Source: Phoronis australis
Taxonomy: Eukaryota > Phoronida > Phoronidae
Length of the DNA: 64,000 nt
Assembly (NCBI GenBank): GCA_002633005.1
Contig: NMRA01000588.1
Coordinates: 146,377-210,376 of the forward strand
Reading direction: 5' to 3'
The translations under genes were made by a program, and so were the position numbers. Numbering within the stretch: the stretch's first letter is position 1; each line of letters begins with the position of its first letter. Positions 12,341 through 25,900 of this stretch are shown in pieces. The notes under the pieces were generated by a model. That model worked only from the letters and a program-made list of their open reading frames with translations. It searched no databases and was not told the origin of the DNA.

Positions 12341-12369
12341 TCTAACCTCTAACCTCTAACCTCTAACCT
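12341..12369. repeat. TCTAACC heptanucleotide microsatellite
   Basis: There are four perfect tandem copies of the 7-mer tctaacc. The complement, GGTTAGA, resembles but is not the TTAGGG telomere repeat. Confidence 0.9.
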
Positions 12370-12711
12370 AAAAACAGGAAGGAAAACAATTTACAAAGTT
12401 GACACTGCACATGGCTTCTAATCCATTGATAACAACTTGTTCTTTAGTTGCTGACAAATATTTCTTATTTTCAAACATCTCATAGTCAGTGATATTAGCT
12501 ACTTCTGCTTTGTAGTTTGCACAACTAAAACATAAACTGACTGATTGATCAGTTTATTGATTGGTTGATTCTTGGTAAATTATTCCCTGCAGTCACATAT
12601 GAGCTGAAATGGAACGACATTTCCTAGTAACAAATCTGATAACATATTTTCAAACATGAAGGTAGTTGTGTTGTTTTGAAAAAAGGCGCTGGCCATATTC
12701 TGAAAAGGTTC

Positions 12712-12781
12712 AAATAAACATATGGATGAACATGATAACAAGAGTCAAATAAACATATGGAAGACCATGATAACAAGGGTC
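12712..12781. repeat. Two-copy tandem duplication of about 38 bp
   Basis: Two adjacent copies share caaataaacatatgga, then catgataacaag and a gt end, differing at a few positions. They lie in non-coding AT-rich sequence. Confidence 0.75.
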
Positions 12782-13085
12782 ACATTAACAACTTGGAGTT
12801 CTCGTCTGCTTCATCATAATGCCTTTTACCGTCCAAATACATCATTGATTCTGAAAAAGAAAATGAAAAAGATTAAACAGCACTGACAAAGAAATTTTGT
12901 CATGAACTTAGCAATAAAATACTTTATTTGATGAGGAGAGCTTTAGAACAGAGAATTATATTTTTTTGAAAATGCCACACATTGTCCAACAGGGGGGTTT
13001 GTAAACAGGGAACAGCAAAAAAGAGAGCTGGGGTTTTACATGGGTGGGTTTGTAGCGAAAATTTGTGTATAAGCCCACTGAGGCA

Positions 13086-13293
13086 NNNNNNNNNNNNNNN
13101 NNNNNNNNNNNNNNNNNNNNNNNNNNNNNNNNNNNNNNNNNNNNNNNNNNNNNNNNNNNNNNNNNNNNNNNNNNNNNNNNNNNNNNNNNNNNNNNNNNNN
13201 NNNNNNNNNNNNNNNNNNNNNNNNNNNNNNNNNNNNNNNNNNNNNNNNNNNNNNNNNNNNNNNNNNNNNNNNNNNNNNNNNNNNNNNNNNNNN
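13086..13293. other. Assembly gap (208 Ns)
   Basis: An uninterrupted run of N. Any open frame crossing it is meaningless. The missing sequence lies in the expected 5' region of the AKAP9-like gene. Confidence 1.
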
Positions 13294-16200
13294 AATAAAA
13301 TGGCTGCCGAAGGCAGTGCACATTTGAAATAACTCGGCACAAATTAAAGAAAACTTCCGAATCGATGAATGCGGTATATCTGTGAGAGTTAAATCGAATC
13401 CTATTCAGATCATAACTTTGAAGTGGAATAATTCGGTGAGTACAACAGCAAGTCGGTTTTATGCTTAGGCGGACGAACATTGGGCTCCCCAGTATACCTA
13501 CTAGTAATTATCGGACGGACCCTAAATATCGGACATTACATTAAATCTTACTTGAAGCATAATCTGAGAAATATGACATAAATTTTTGTTCCGTTGTAAT
13601 GCATTCAATGTCCGGCACTGTCTCGTTTTTTTCTAGCGTTGCCTCGTTTTGATTTTACCGAGAGAAGGTGCAATTAGGGCACTAGTCGGATATAATGGAC
13701 CCTAACTTATTCCAAATAAACCCACTAAATGTAGGTCTAAATGAATGATTTTGGTATCGTTGCATTCCTCAGACATCTGGCTATCCATACAAACCCTTTT
13801 CACTACCCTCAATTACTCTAGTCTTTAACTACGCCATTCCAAACTTGGTCCACTTTAGCCACACGCATCGTGAAATCGGCAACCTGACAAAATTCCCAGC
13901 CAAAGGCCCCAGGTCGCCAAATGGGAACTGAGGTTGCCAAACCTCGTGGCAAGAGCTAAAAATGAAATAATTGAGTCCTTTACCTGAAGTGCAAAAGGTG
14001 AGCTTGGCCATCAGATGCTGGCGCTACCCGAGATTGCCACTTGCTCGAATGGAAATTAGGGAGTGTTTCGCGTATTGGGTAATGACCAGTTTGCAACTCT
14101 CAGGCCAAATATCCCATGTTCGGGCTCACCTGAGGCTCAAGAACAAGATGGCACTATGCGATTTCTGCTGAGAGATTCCTACTTTTGTCACATTACTTCT
14201 GAGTGCTAATGTTACCACCCAGGGAATGGCACATTTCAGAATCTGTTTGGACTTGATGTAGCCAGGTGATCATGAATTGGGTTGGAGGTCCAAAATGGGT
14301 TTCCCCATCTTTATTATACGGTACTTTAGTTTAACAAGGAAAAACTATGTCTGTTAAAGAATCCTAGGCCAGTGTTTTCACCTGACAATGTATGCAATGC
14401 ATTGTCACTTTAAGAAGAAACTGTGGTCAGTAAAGTTAGCGGTAGTGAATCTCACTGGGGAAGTATTAAATGAACGTTGACCCACTACATCAAAATAAAA
14501 TAAAGAGTTTGACCCAAAAACAAGAGCTAGGGTGTCATTGATAGCGCTCTATGGTGCTTTCATAAAAACATTCTTTAACCACACGTTTGACTTTGAAAAT
14601 GTCCAGAGCGTGACCTTGATGAAACCGTTCGGATTTTTAGTTCCCATACTGGCTCTGCATGAACCCTATCCAATTCAGTGTTTTCATGATTTTTCTTGTT
14701 TGAGAATCTTCCTTGGAAAGTGAACTTTCTCACTTAAGCACTTTTCTAATACCAGGGTCCAGGATCTGATTTCCAGACTCCATTCTGTGTGGTGACTTCG
14801 TGGTCAATTAGGATTTTTGCTAGGTCGCCAAACAAAATCTGAGATCGCATTGAGCGCTAAATAAATTATGACTATGATTTTTCATGAAAAATCTCAAAAT
14901 TTTCATAAACCAAAAGCCAAATTATAATTTTGAAAACTGTAACAGCATTCTTGAGAATACTTATTGAACATTTGTATCAAACAATATTCAGAAAGTTTTA
15001 CGTGGCAAATTATTTGTTTTTCCACCTCCACCATAAAGTTTGTTAAGTTGATGGTAATACGAATCAGTAGAAATGTTGGTGGTTTATGAAGTCTTATGGG
15101 TTTGGTGATTTGTTTACTGTTAGTGTTTAAAACGGTCAATAGTGGTCAAAGATCTAGACAGCTGGTTTGTTTGATTGGTTAGATATGCAATCATACCAAA
15201 TCTCCCCATACGCAAAGTTGGCGATGTTTCTTGCGGGTGCTGTGACACAAAATATAACTCGCTAACATTGAAAAACGAGCCCGTATCATTCAACGTTAAT
15301 TTCAAAATTTCGTACATGGTTTATTTTGTGGTGTTTTTAGTAATTCTTGAGTTTGGGATGTCCAGTATTACCTATTTGTAAAATTTAGTGCATGCTGAGA
15401 TCTTGAGCAAAGTAATTACTTAGTCACTTTACCCAGACGTGGGGAATTTTCACCTTGTATTAAATGAAATTTGGTCCACGATCCTCTCTTTTTGCTAGAT
15501 TTTTTGCCTAAGACATGATCACATGACTCCAATAACAGCGATTGGTATAAAGTCAAAAATCAAATTCTAAAGCTTTCTGCATTCAGAGACTTTTCCTGCT
15601 CAACTTAAAATGTGTGGTTGAAATTTTTAATTTGGCGCTTGTTTCTGTCAAAGTCTGGTTCACATGTGATATTCCTGTGGGCCGTATATGATTGATAACT
15701 GTTACAGTTGCTGCTCTTGATAAATTCTGGTCATTCACTTGCAAATGGTTACTAAGAAACATTTGGCACAAAGCAAACAGTTGTTTGTGAGATTACCAGT
15801 CTGCAATTCATGATCATTTCAGGTCACTGATAAGCCTTCATTTCTTTTGAGACCATTTACAATGTTACAAAAGCTTAGACTTACCCTAGAGTCCTGGAGT
15901 CCCCAATAATGCCATTTCTAGTTAGATTCACTAGGATACCAACAATGAAGAAAGAGCTCTACCTGAAATTTACCTGGTCTCTACTTGCTACTAGCAGATT
16001 TCTCGGCAACGAGATTCGTATTTAAATGGCCAGTGGTTAGTTAGGGTCGCCGAATGTACAAAAACTGGGCAGAATAAAAGTCAATTCTATTTTGAAAGTT
16101 CAAAAGTTCAATGCTACTTTATAAACCCTGTCCAATTTAGAAGATCTCGTGTGTTTGCATTCTAAATTGAGTTCTTGCAGCATGAATGCAGTGCTAATAT

Positions 16201-16870
16201 AAGGAAATCAACTCTTTTGTGCATATTCGTAAATCAAGCATTTTTTAAAATCTAATCCTATTGGCCATTAACGAAACAAACCCAGTTGCATTTATGTGCA
16301 ATCCATTTATCACTTCCCGTGATATTTACAGTTACTAGTACCCAAACTTCGGATCAGTAAGTTCCTTTTGTCATTTCCGGTTCCAATACAGTCTGTGTGC
16401 TGTGAACTCATGTCAGTGTGGATGGTCATTCACATTACTTTCACAACCCTAGCCTGGTACAGTAATTGTTCGCTTGCTTAACATACGTGGCCGACATATA
16501 ACGCCTATTTTGTCAAAAAATTCTCCACAAAATATGGAGATTAAGAAAGTTTTAGTTAAATATTACTAACGTGGTTAGCAGTGTGTATATCTTACAGGTA
16601 GGTTATCATTCTTCGGAAATGGAAAAACAGTCATTTTGGAAATTTATTTTGTGCAAAATAAGTGGAGACTTTCCGCACTCAGGTTCACATTACTCAGTGG
16701 AGTTTGAGCAGGTGACTAGAACTGAGCCAGACTCAAGACTGAATGTAATTTTCACTGACTGGGTGATCCCCTTGTGCAATAAATAAAACAGCAAATACTG
16801 GGTTGTTTCAAATCTTTGCCACTGCTCTTTACACTAATCCGTCCTCACATGTAATATCTGTCTGTTTCAG

Positions 16871-16990
16871 TTGGCTGCCTTTCAGCGGAAAAAGACGCGC
16901 AAAAAGAAAAAGAAAACTGACGGCGGGGACACAGCCAGCGAATCATCATTTGGGGAGGTTTCTTTGACCTCCTCGTTATCATACGAAGAG
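16871..16990 (+). CDS. AKAP9: AKAP9-like E1 (conserved N-terminal basic block)
   Basis: This exon has 40 codons in phase 0, acceptor TCTGTTTCAG, donor GAAGAG|GTAAGA. It encodes LAAFQRKKTRKKKKKTDGG followed by an acidic, serine-rich tail ending SYEE. AKAP9 and pericentrin both have an LxxF[RQ]xxK basic block shortly after their start, so one short upstream coding exon should supply the methionine. Confidence 0.85.
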
Positions 16991-19900
16991 GTAAGAATCG
17001 TAACCTGATTGCAGCTAACATTCTTGAGACTAGTTTACTTAGGCGGGAGGTCACAGGTGGTATGTGATTGCTAGTTGACTAAAAAGCCCTCTGTGTTTGT
17101 TCTTTTGAGTAAATGCTCTTATCAGCTACAAACTAGCAAGCTACTGCCAGTTAACCATTAAATGAATATTCTCAAAGCATTAAGGAGGAAATGGGCTGTA
17201 TTTAGTGCAGTGCAATGAGATGTGAAAACCTGGAAAAACCTGGGAGGTTGTTCTAGTTTGGGTTGAACAAGAAACTAAAATTCAACCTTTTGTATTGCTG
17301 TACATTCCTCGTGTTTGTTGGATAGCTTGATATTCAGTTGTTGGATGTGCATGTTTAGGTGTCCATTATTTGGATAGGCTTTTCTTGAAATAATGAAAAA
17401 GTTCTCTGACTCGTTATAGCTGGATGTGTTATAGTAATGGTTGGCTGTCGATGCAGAAACTGGACTATCATACTGCTTGGGTTTTCCAAAATGTCCAACA
17501 TCTCAACAAAGGCCATTTCCTTCCTGTTTATTGAAAAGAACGTCTACCGGCTGTCTGACAATTACTGGGAATATATTGTTTTCTTATGCACTAGTCTGTG
17601 TGTTGTCGTGATCAATATGTTTGCACAATCCCATTTCACACTAATGGGCAATAATCTATATTAGCAGCGTGGCATTCAAGGTTACACACCAGGAGCAACA
17701 TACTTGGAACGACATATAGTCTTTGTTTTAAAGCTATTTACTGACACAATCGGGACATTTTAGACTGCACAGGCTGATGTTATAATAAATTTTTATCAAC
17801 GCCAGCCATTTGATCTATTTTCAGAGTCTAGAAGGATCAAGTGCAGATGAAATGGCTAGTTTGGTAAGATCTTTAATTGTTGTTCAATTTTTTGAAATTA
17901 ATTAAATTTTTGTAGTATTCAGGGTTCTTCGGTAATAATCCATAGATGGTGCAAATTGTTGTCTCCTAATTTTGTTTTCTGCCAATTCAAGCCAACAGTC
18001 ACTCATTATGGTCAGTAAAAGTCACCCACTAAGTAATTGAGTTACTGTGCAAAAGCATCCAGTGGTGAAAAAGAAGACTTTTCCATACTTTAAAGATAGC
18101 CTATGTAAATGGGGGAGAAACCAGCAATTCTTTTGTTTTGTTGAATTAACCAATACTCAACTCTTAAATACTGCTGACGGGCTATTGGAGGGCTTTTCAT
18201 CAAACCAAATCAAATTTCCTTGGCATATTTACGACACCGCAAATGGTCTTACCGGTTACATTTGTCATGTTTTTACTTTTCTCTAACATCAACGAATCAA
18301 GTCGTGTGCCGTCTTGTAATCTCAGTTTTTGACCTCATGACATCATGTAGTGACCCGAATGCCAGCTAACCAGCCAAGTGAATGCTACAGTTCACGAGCT
18401 CACATAAATGCAAACGATGGAGTGACAAGCGGATAGTAAAAAGTCCAATCTTAGAGAGAATAAGATCTTTAATTATTTTCACTGTAAAAAAATAAACAAA
18501 GTGCCACTATACAATCTTAGGTCTTCTTATCAGAAAAATGCTCACAGGTGTTTCAAACGTGGCTCAAGATTTTTGAACACAGCGCAGAACTTTTCAAATA
18601 TAGCAGGATACTTTCAAGCGTGGCTCTGAACTTTTCAAACTTGTGCTGCACCATTTGTGAATACATACAGGGTGAATGCTGGGAATTAGTTTATGATAAG
18701 CATTGCTTCGTCAGGAATTTGCTATGTCATGATTGCAGTTTGGTATTACTGATAGAAATAAGAAAGTACTACAAGTATAACTACCGTATTCGCCGTAATA
18801 ACCGCCCAGGGCATGGGCGGTTATTACGGCGAATACGGTATTTGAGGAAATGTGTGTGATGTTATATTACTTGTGTCGGATGAATATACACTTTTAATGA
18901 CTCAGTGATGTGAGGTGTGTGTGTGCAGCTGTGTCATTACACTATTTAATGTTATGTAGGACCCTAGAATAATGCCCAAAATTGGCCAACCCCATATCAT
19001 TTTTCAGAAATGGTGGTTGAGACCAACCTAATTGGATACAATGTTTGTCAAACCCTGTGTGTTGTTACCGTGTATATTACTACATACGACCAATTTTTGG
19101 CCTAGCTACGGATTTCCTTCAGCTTCTGTAATGGATTTTGTGGTGCTTGAGATTTTTCACAAACGTTAAGCCATGCTGACGTATGCATCAAAGATTAATC
19201 TCTCACCTCCACTGTGGTGGCTCACCACTGACGATGAGTCGTTAAAATATTCAAAATTTCAAATATAATGAAAGTGTCCTACAGTACTGTTTTACATTTA
19301 GCTGACAAACTACCTGTATCCATCCAGAGCACAGTAATTCTTTCAGTGACAAGTTTTTGTATTTGGTTGATGTTTGGTTGTTGTAAAGACATGTACTTTA
19401 TCACTGTCGCACTGTGGTGACTTGCATATCATTGTAGGAACGAGACGAAGCAGCAGACAGAACGGCAGAACTTCGTAAAGCCGTCGACCGAATCACGGAG
19501 CTGGAGGAGACTTTACACGGTAAACAGGCGGCGCTGGACAGCTTGATCCAGGAGAACGACCAGCTGAAAAGCAAGGTGGGTGGTAAACAGGGATTGCTTC
19601 CATTGTGGAAGTGTTGAGGACAAGTTGAAAAAAATGGCAAAACAGGTTTAAATCAAGGCGAGCACCTGCAAACTATTTTAGAAAGGAAATTACGATTACA
19701 TTCACGTTGTCATGCATACATATTTCGTCAGATGTGATGCTCAGTTTTGGTCGTTATTAAGAGAATCATCAATGATAGTGTGTAACTACTTGATGGTTAA
19801 GAATATGTAGGACCTTACCAACAAGACTGCATTGAGCCAAATATCTATAGAGCTATGGAATGAATTGAATGCAGAGTAGAAATTCTGTAATTTTTTATTT

Positions 19901-22900
19901 TGTCTTTACACCAGTTTGCCATTAAATTAGGTCATGCTTTTTAGTAAATCTTATTAAAAAAATAAAGGTACATTCACAACAAAACAGCAGGATCAGTATC
20001 ATGGGCAAATTTTGTATGATATGAATTTTCAAGATAACATTTCAAAACCACTGCTACGATTTTCTAAATTATCGTTTCGTTTTATGCAACTTCAATTTTT
20101 GTTTCCTAAAAATCATATAAAAAAGTCCCTTTTTTGAATGCCCCTTATTCAAAACCAACAGTCTTAATTTTGATTTTATTTTTGTTTCTTAATTAGCTAT
20201 TAAAACAACAGCTTTAATTATGGTATGTTGTTTTTGATTGTTACTCCTTCAATATACTAGTGAACAACATGTACTAATTATATATTGATCAAAATGTGTT
20301 TTTTGCAGATGGAGACTGAAAATGCCCCTTCTGTTGAGGAATATGTGACCAAGGTATGATGTCCACCTACACAGTGTTGTGATCTGAGTACTCTGGCACA
20401 TTGTGGTCAAGATTAAGTTTGAGTAACTTGTATTATGTGAAATTTTTGTTCAAGTGGTCTACACAACTGAGTTCTTCAGATGTATTCTATGTGCTTGGAA
20501 GTGACTGCTGGAGGGGTTGCTTGTATCTTCTGTGAAGATGTTAAGTGGGTGGAGTTTAGAGTTTGCCTCCCTGATTAAGTAATTCAGATTTTGTTGCAAA
20601 ACCAGTTTTGGGGCCTGTTTCCTGAAACTTTTTCTGTCTTAACTTAGACCGAATTCTGATTAGCCCCCTTTCATGAAATTTCTCAAGACCAAAATTGGTT
20701 TAAGCTAAGACCGAAGGTTAGCCTGCTTTGGAGTAGGCCTAAGATTAGAGTTGAAAATTTACGACTATCATCACTGTAAACTGTTGAGGAACATATGTTG
20801 CTGGTGTATTTCACATTCTAATGTCCTTAAATAGTGTCAAATTCAAGACTCCCTGCTTCTGATTCGAAAGCCGTCAAAGCGGCATAGACTCATAAAGAAA
20901 ATGCAGTGAGACTTACTTGTACATGTGAAATATTTTCCAATCATACCAGCGTCTGCACCGTAAGCAACATCCCAATTGTATCCAAAATGTTTTTAATAAA
21001 TCACCATTTGGCATTCCAAGACGAAAACTAATCTTGCAACAGGTGGTGAAACCATAGTTTGAATGCTCACCTATCTCAAAACCTGAATTAATTTTGGTCG
21101 AAGTTAAGACCGAAGACCAAAAACAGACTTTCTGTTCGCGAAATGGTCTTTTGCCATCAGTTTAAACTTAGCCCGATTTTTGGTCTTAACTAAGACAAAT
21201 TTTTGGTCTTAAGGTGCAAGTCTTAAGTCACTGTTCATGAAGCGGGCCCCTGGCTGAAACCCCAAAACTGAGACCTGTCTAAGGTTGTTACTATCATTAC
21301 ACTGTTGTAGATTGAAGGCTTCCAACAGGCTGTTGCTGCTCGTGACCAAGCTCTGGTACAGAGAGATGAGGTCATCAGGCAGCTGTCTGAGCGACTTCAG
21401 CAAGACTCTGCTGGCCAGACGGCGGAGACGTCGCAGACCCAGCAATTGTCTCAGCAGGTGCAGGCCCTCCACCAACAACTGGAACAGGTAGGGCGTGGCA
21501 GAGTGTGTTGGCGGGAAAGTCATGTTTAGCTTGTCGACTTTTTGCAACTTTTGATAATGTAGTGATAGGAATAATTTGTAATAGACGACTGGGAAAATGA
21601 TAAAAAAACCCACACGTGGAGTGCTGTTCTTATTAAAAAGGTCACCGAATTTGATGTTGCTATACGTACTTGGACTTTTGAAAACTTTTTCAACATAAAT
21701 TCATTAGAATATAGAATATAGATTCAGAACCATAAATGGTGTCTGTGCTTTTGTTTGGTGTGGTGCTTAAAGATGTTTGCCTGGTCATGCTCACTGTAAT
21801 CCATTAGCTACAAACTGCACTGAGATAATCCAACGTCAATGTTGATGTAGTGTAGCTTAACACGTTATGAGAGGAACCAATGACCCATTCATCCTACTAC
21901 TTGTTGGTTTTGGAGCAGTGGGGGCTTGTCTGGGTTTGAATTTATAGAACCTCCAGTGAAATTGCATTCATGTCAATGTCATGAATATGTAAGCCAATTG
22001 AATGCTATAGATATCTTTGATAACATGTTTCTGCACGACTATAGTTTCTGTTTAACAATTCTATAAGTGGCAACTGTGAACTTGCTTGAGCCTTTCGTGG
22101 TCTCATTTCCCGAGCCCGTTTCAAAATTGGCCAATCCGCGCTCGTGACAGGAAGGTACAGAGTCGAAGTAGGCTGCGACTGACTACACGTCAAGGTGAAT
22201 ATCAGACGTTATGCTTTGTTGAGCTTCGCTAGTGTACTACCCTGCAAAGCTCTTGTGTGTATTTGTCCCCCTTGAAAATCTGGTTGTGAGCTTTAACAAA
22301 TTTTTTTACTTCCCAACTGAGTTCGTTGTTAGATATTGCGCAAGTAGTGTACAAACCGCTTGTAACTTTTAAGTATTTTTCTAATTTTCGCTTTAACTAC
22401 AACACATGGAGGCAAAGTTTGTCTTCAACTAATCTTGTTCATGACCCATTTACTACACATTTGTAGATAAATATAAATCCTACTTTTGATCGGGTGTTCA
22501 GTGTATGTGTCAAATCTTTTGTCCAAATGTTATTGTCCGTGTTGCCTTTAAGTTCCACAGCCTTTAGCTCCTTCCATACTGTCAAGAGCTTTGTTAGTAG
22601 TCCTCGTACCCTGTCCCCCATCACTGGCTCACGGGGTTACTTTGCCTGTGTCCCTGGTCAAGTTTTACAGTTGCCCCTTGTAGCCACTGGGGGTAGGGGT
22701 GTGTAAAGCGATGTTTGTAACTTTGTGTGTTCCTGTGTGTTGAAAGTGTACTTAAATCTTGTTTGTTATAGAGTGTGTACGTAGAGTTGTTTTTGTCAAC
22801 ACAGTTTATGTCAACAGTATTAATGAATTTCTTTAACCTGGTACATATTAATATATTCCTGTTAATATACCATTAGACGTCGTTTATATTGAAGCTACCG

Positions 22901-25900
22901 ATTTCGCATGCCACATTTTAAAATTTTTTTCAGGCTGACATTTTGTTGCGTAAGCAAACCACTGAGTATGACTTGTGTGCTCAGACACTTCAGCGAGCTC
23001 GGGACGAGATACTGTCACTGAAGCAAACTGTCCAAGGAAAAGATGTGACATTGGAAAAGCTTGCACACAAAAATTCTGAACTCGCTGAGCAGATCCACGA
23101 GCTGAGAAATGACAATAAGACTTTGTCGGAGCGCGAGAAAGAATCGACCGATGTCGTGCGCAAGCTAATGAGTGACGTAGAGGCACTTCAGAAGTCGGGC
23201 AGCAAGCGGAGCTATGTGCCGCCATCGTCAAGTAACCACATGGTTGATGCCGAGGCCCAGTTGGCGGCGCTACGTGCGGAGCTCGAGGAAGTACATGGTG
23301 AACAGATTGTGATGATTAAACAGCAAATGGAGGAAATGAAGAGACAGGCCGTGGAGCAGCTGCAGAGAGAAAATCAGGTGTTGACAAAACAGGTGAGTAA
23401 CACATGGTTTACATGTTGCAGATGTGTGGATCCTACATCATGTGAATCTGAAAAATAACAAAAAATATTTTCCATGCGTGGAAAAGTCTTTGGAAATTTA
23501 AAATTGCAAAAACTGATGTAAATTTCATAAGAGCAATGAAAAACTGGCATTTTGGGAATTTGTTTATTTATTATTATATTTACAATGAGGGTAGCCCCAT
23601 CAGTTGTCACTGCTTTCCATGGGAGCCCTCAGTAAAAACATACACAGACAGTAAGACAAACAGAATCACAAAATGAAAGACAAGATTTGATGAATGAGAA
23701 AGTAACATGGGAATACTGATGAAACAAAAATAATTAATAAAAAACAATAAATAGAAGATATCAATAATTCTGACACAGACAATCAGCAAAAATTACTCTT
23801 CGTTGACTTTGTGTAAGAAAAACAAGTTGTGAAAAGTAACATCCCCGACAATGCCTGGAAAATGCATACAAAAGGAAATAACAGTGCGAATGATAACTAT
23901 AAAATAAGCTTTGAACTCTCGTTTGTTTGTTGAATACTAAGAAGCTTTGATGGTACGCAGAGTTATTCGCTCTCTTGATGGGACATTCTCAGTGAGAAAA
24001 TTTAGTTTGCAGAAATTAGCAGAAGCTTGAAGCAGTCTAACATTCTACCACTGAAATTATTCCCACAAATTCAACAGCAGAGTATTTTATGCATGTTGAA
24101 AGTGTAAAGACATTGCTATTGACTTCGGCAAATGTCTGCCAGACATTGGCAAGAGTAGCAAAAACTCTGCAGATTTTGTTGTATAGTTGTGGTCAATGAT
24201 AATAACTCCAAGAAGTCTATCCCTATCAACAATTATTCCATAACTTTATTTTTGGACTGCTAAAGTGATAACGACCCTTTAACTGAAATGTTTGTAAACT
24301 TGTTCATGTTGTCTGGTGTTTGTAGGTGAAGGACTGGGAGAACTGGTATGTGCAAATACAAGAACAGCTGCACCATATGCAACAGCTGGCGACGAGGGTG
24401 GAGGCATTGTCGGCACAGAACCACGCGCTTCAGGTTGAGCTGGAGAATCTGCGCAGTCGTGACTCTGGTGCTGTCGACTTGAATAAGGTTGAGGAGCTGC
24501 AGGCCGAAAATGACCGTTTACTCAAGGACTTGAGGGAAAGTGAAATATCTAGGGATAGTTTAACTCAGACTGTTAATAAATTGAAGTCTCAGGTTGAGGA
24601 GCCTTTGCCCTCTCGGACATCTGATAACATCGAAATTGAGAGGATACGGGATGAAAATCGTCAATTAGCTTTAAGGTTAAAGGAGAGCGAGGAAGGAAAA
24701 GAGACTTTTGTTTCAAAAGTTTTTGACTTGGAGTCGCAGCTTGAAAAAATTAAGTCGGAGAAATCTGTCAAAACTAATAGTGAACATCTTATTAATAGCG
24801 GTCAGATAGAAAATAACGTTAGGAATGTCGCTGTTCAGGGTATTGTGAACGACGTCGGCAACTTTGATGCAGTCATAGCTGAGCAGAATCTAAGTGCACA
24901 GTTAAAACAAAGTGAGAAGTTGAATGAACAATTGCACAAACGTGTGGATGAATTAAAAATCCGGCTTGGAGAATTACGGACTCATTATGAGAATGAAGCT
25001 ATTGAAAAGGAAACCATGCTCAAAACAGAATTTGATGAACAGAGGCTTCAGTGGGAAATGGAGAATGAACGTAATATGTCTAGTCTGAGGACACAGTTGA
25101 GCGAATTGAAAAATCAGCATGAAAAGGAATTAGATAAAAAGGAGGCAGAGTTGCATGAAAGCTTAACGTTGAACTCACACTTGAAAAATCGAGTGAATGA
25201 GTTGAACTCGAGGCTTGAACAGGAGAATGGTGCTGAAAGTCAGCATGTTTTGGACGTTCAGCGCATTGATAAGTTGCTGGAGGAGAGAGATCATCTGAAC
25301 GCGCAGTTAAGACATGCCAACCTAGTGAACTCTAAGCTAAGTGTGTCTGTGGAAGAGTACAAGGCCCAAGTTGATGATATGACCAACCGATGTCAGACTG
25401 TTGATGATGACTTGATCAAGGAGCTACAGAACAACAACTCTGCTTTGGAGACACAATTGGAACTCAAAACTAATGAAAATGAGGAGCTCAAAAAATCTCT
25501 TGAAATGCTCGAGTCTGAGAAAGATGCTCTCAAATCTGACCTCTGGCAGTGCAATGCCGAGATTGGACGTTTAAACAGTGTCATAGAGTCTTTGAATGCT
25601 CAGTTAGGTGTTGAGACTTTGTCATCACCGGCTGGTGAGCCATCATCTGCAGAATTTTTTCCTAGTCCTCTCATGTCGCCGGTTGAAAAACGAAAACCTG
25701 GCTTTCCTCCTTTGGATGCCAGTGAGTCAGCAGACCAGAACCAATTGATGGGCTCACACGTGCAAGAGAAGGCGTTGGAGAATGAAGAAGAAAACGACAT
25801 GGCCGAGTTGCAACACAATCTAGTCGAAGCGGAAAGAAACCTAGAGGAACTGACCGAAGATGAAACGGATGATGATGATGAAACTGTGTCTGAACTACAC

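Larger units (their letters stand above)
7677..16870. other. Intergenic / unresolved 5' region between divergent genes
   Basis: Between the most upstream ACOT9-like exon found and the first recognised AKAP9-like exon I see no confident coding exon. The stretch is mostly AT-rich (especially 9650-10650), with the 13086-13293 N gap and small repeats at 12341 and 12712. The missing 5' exons, promoters and transcription starts of both genes are expected here or in the gap. A possible minus-strand splice-site pair at about 11063-11240 is treated under findings. Confidence 0.6.

Noticed and set aside
12924-13480. Several open frames crossing 13086-13293
   Set aside because: They are open only because they run through the N gap; flanking residues show no coding character.
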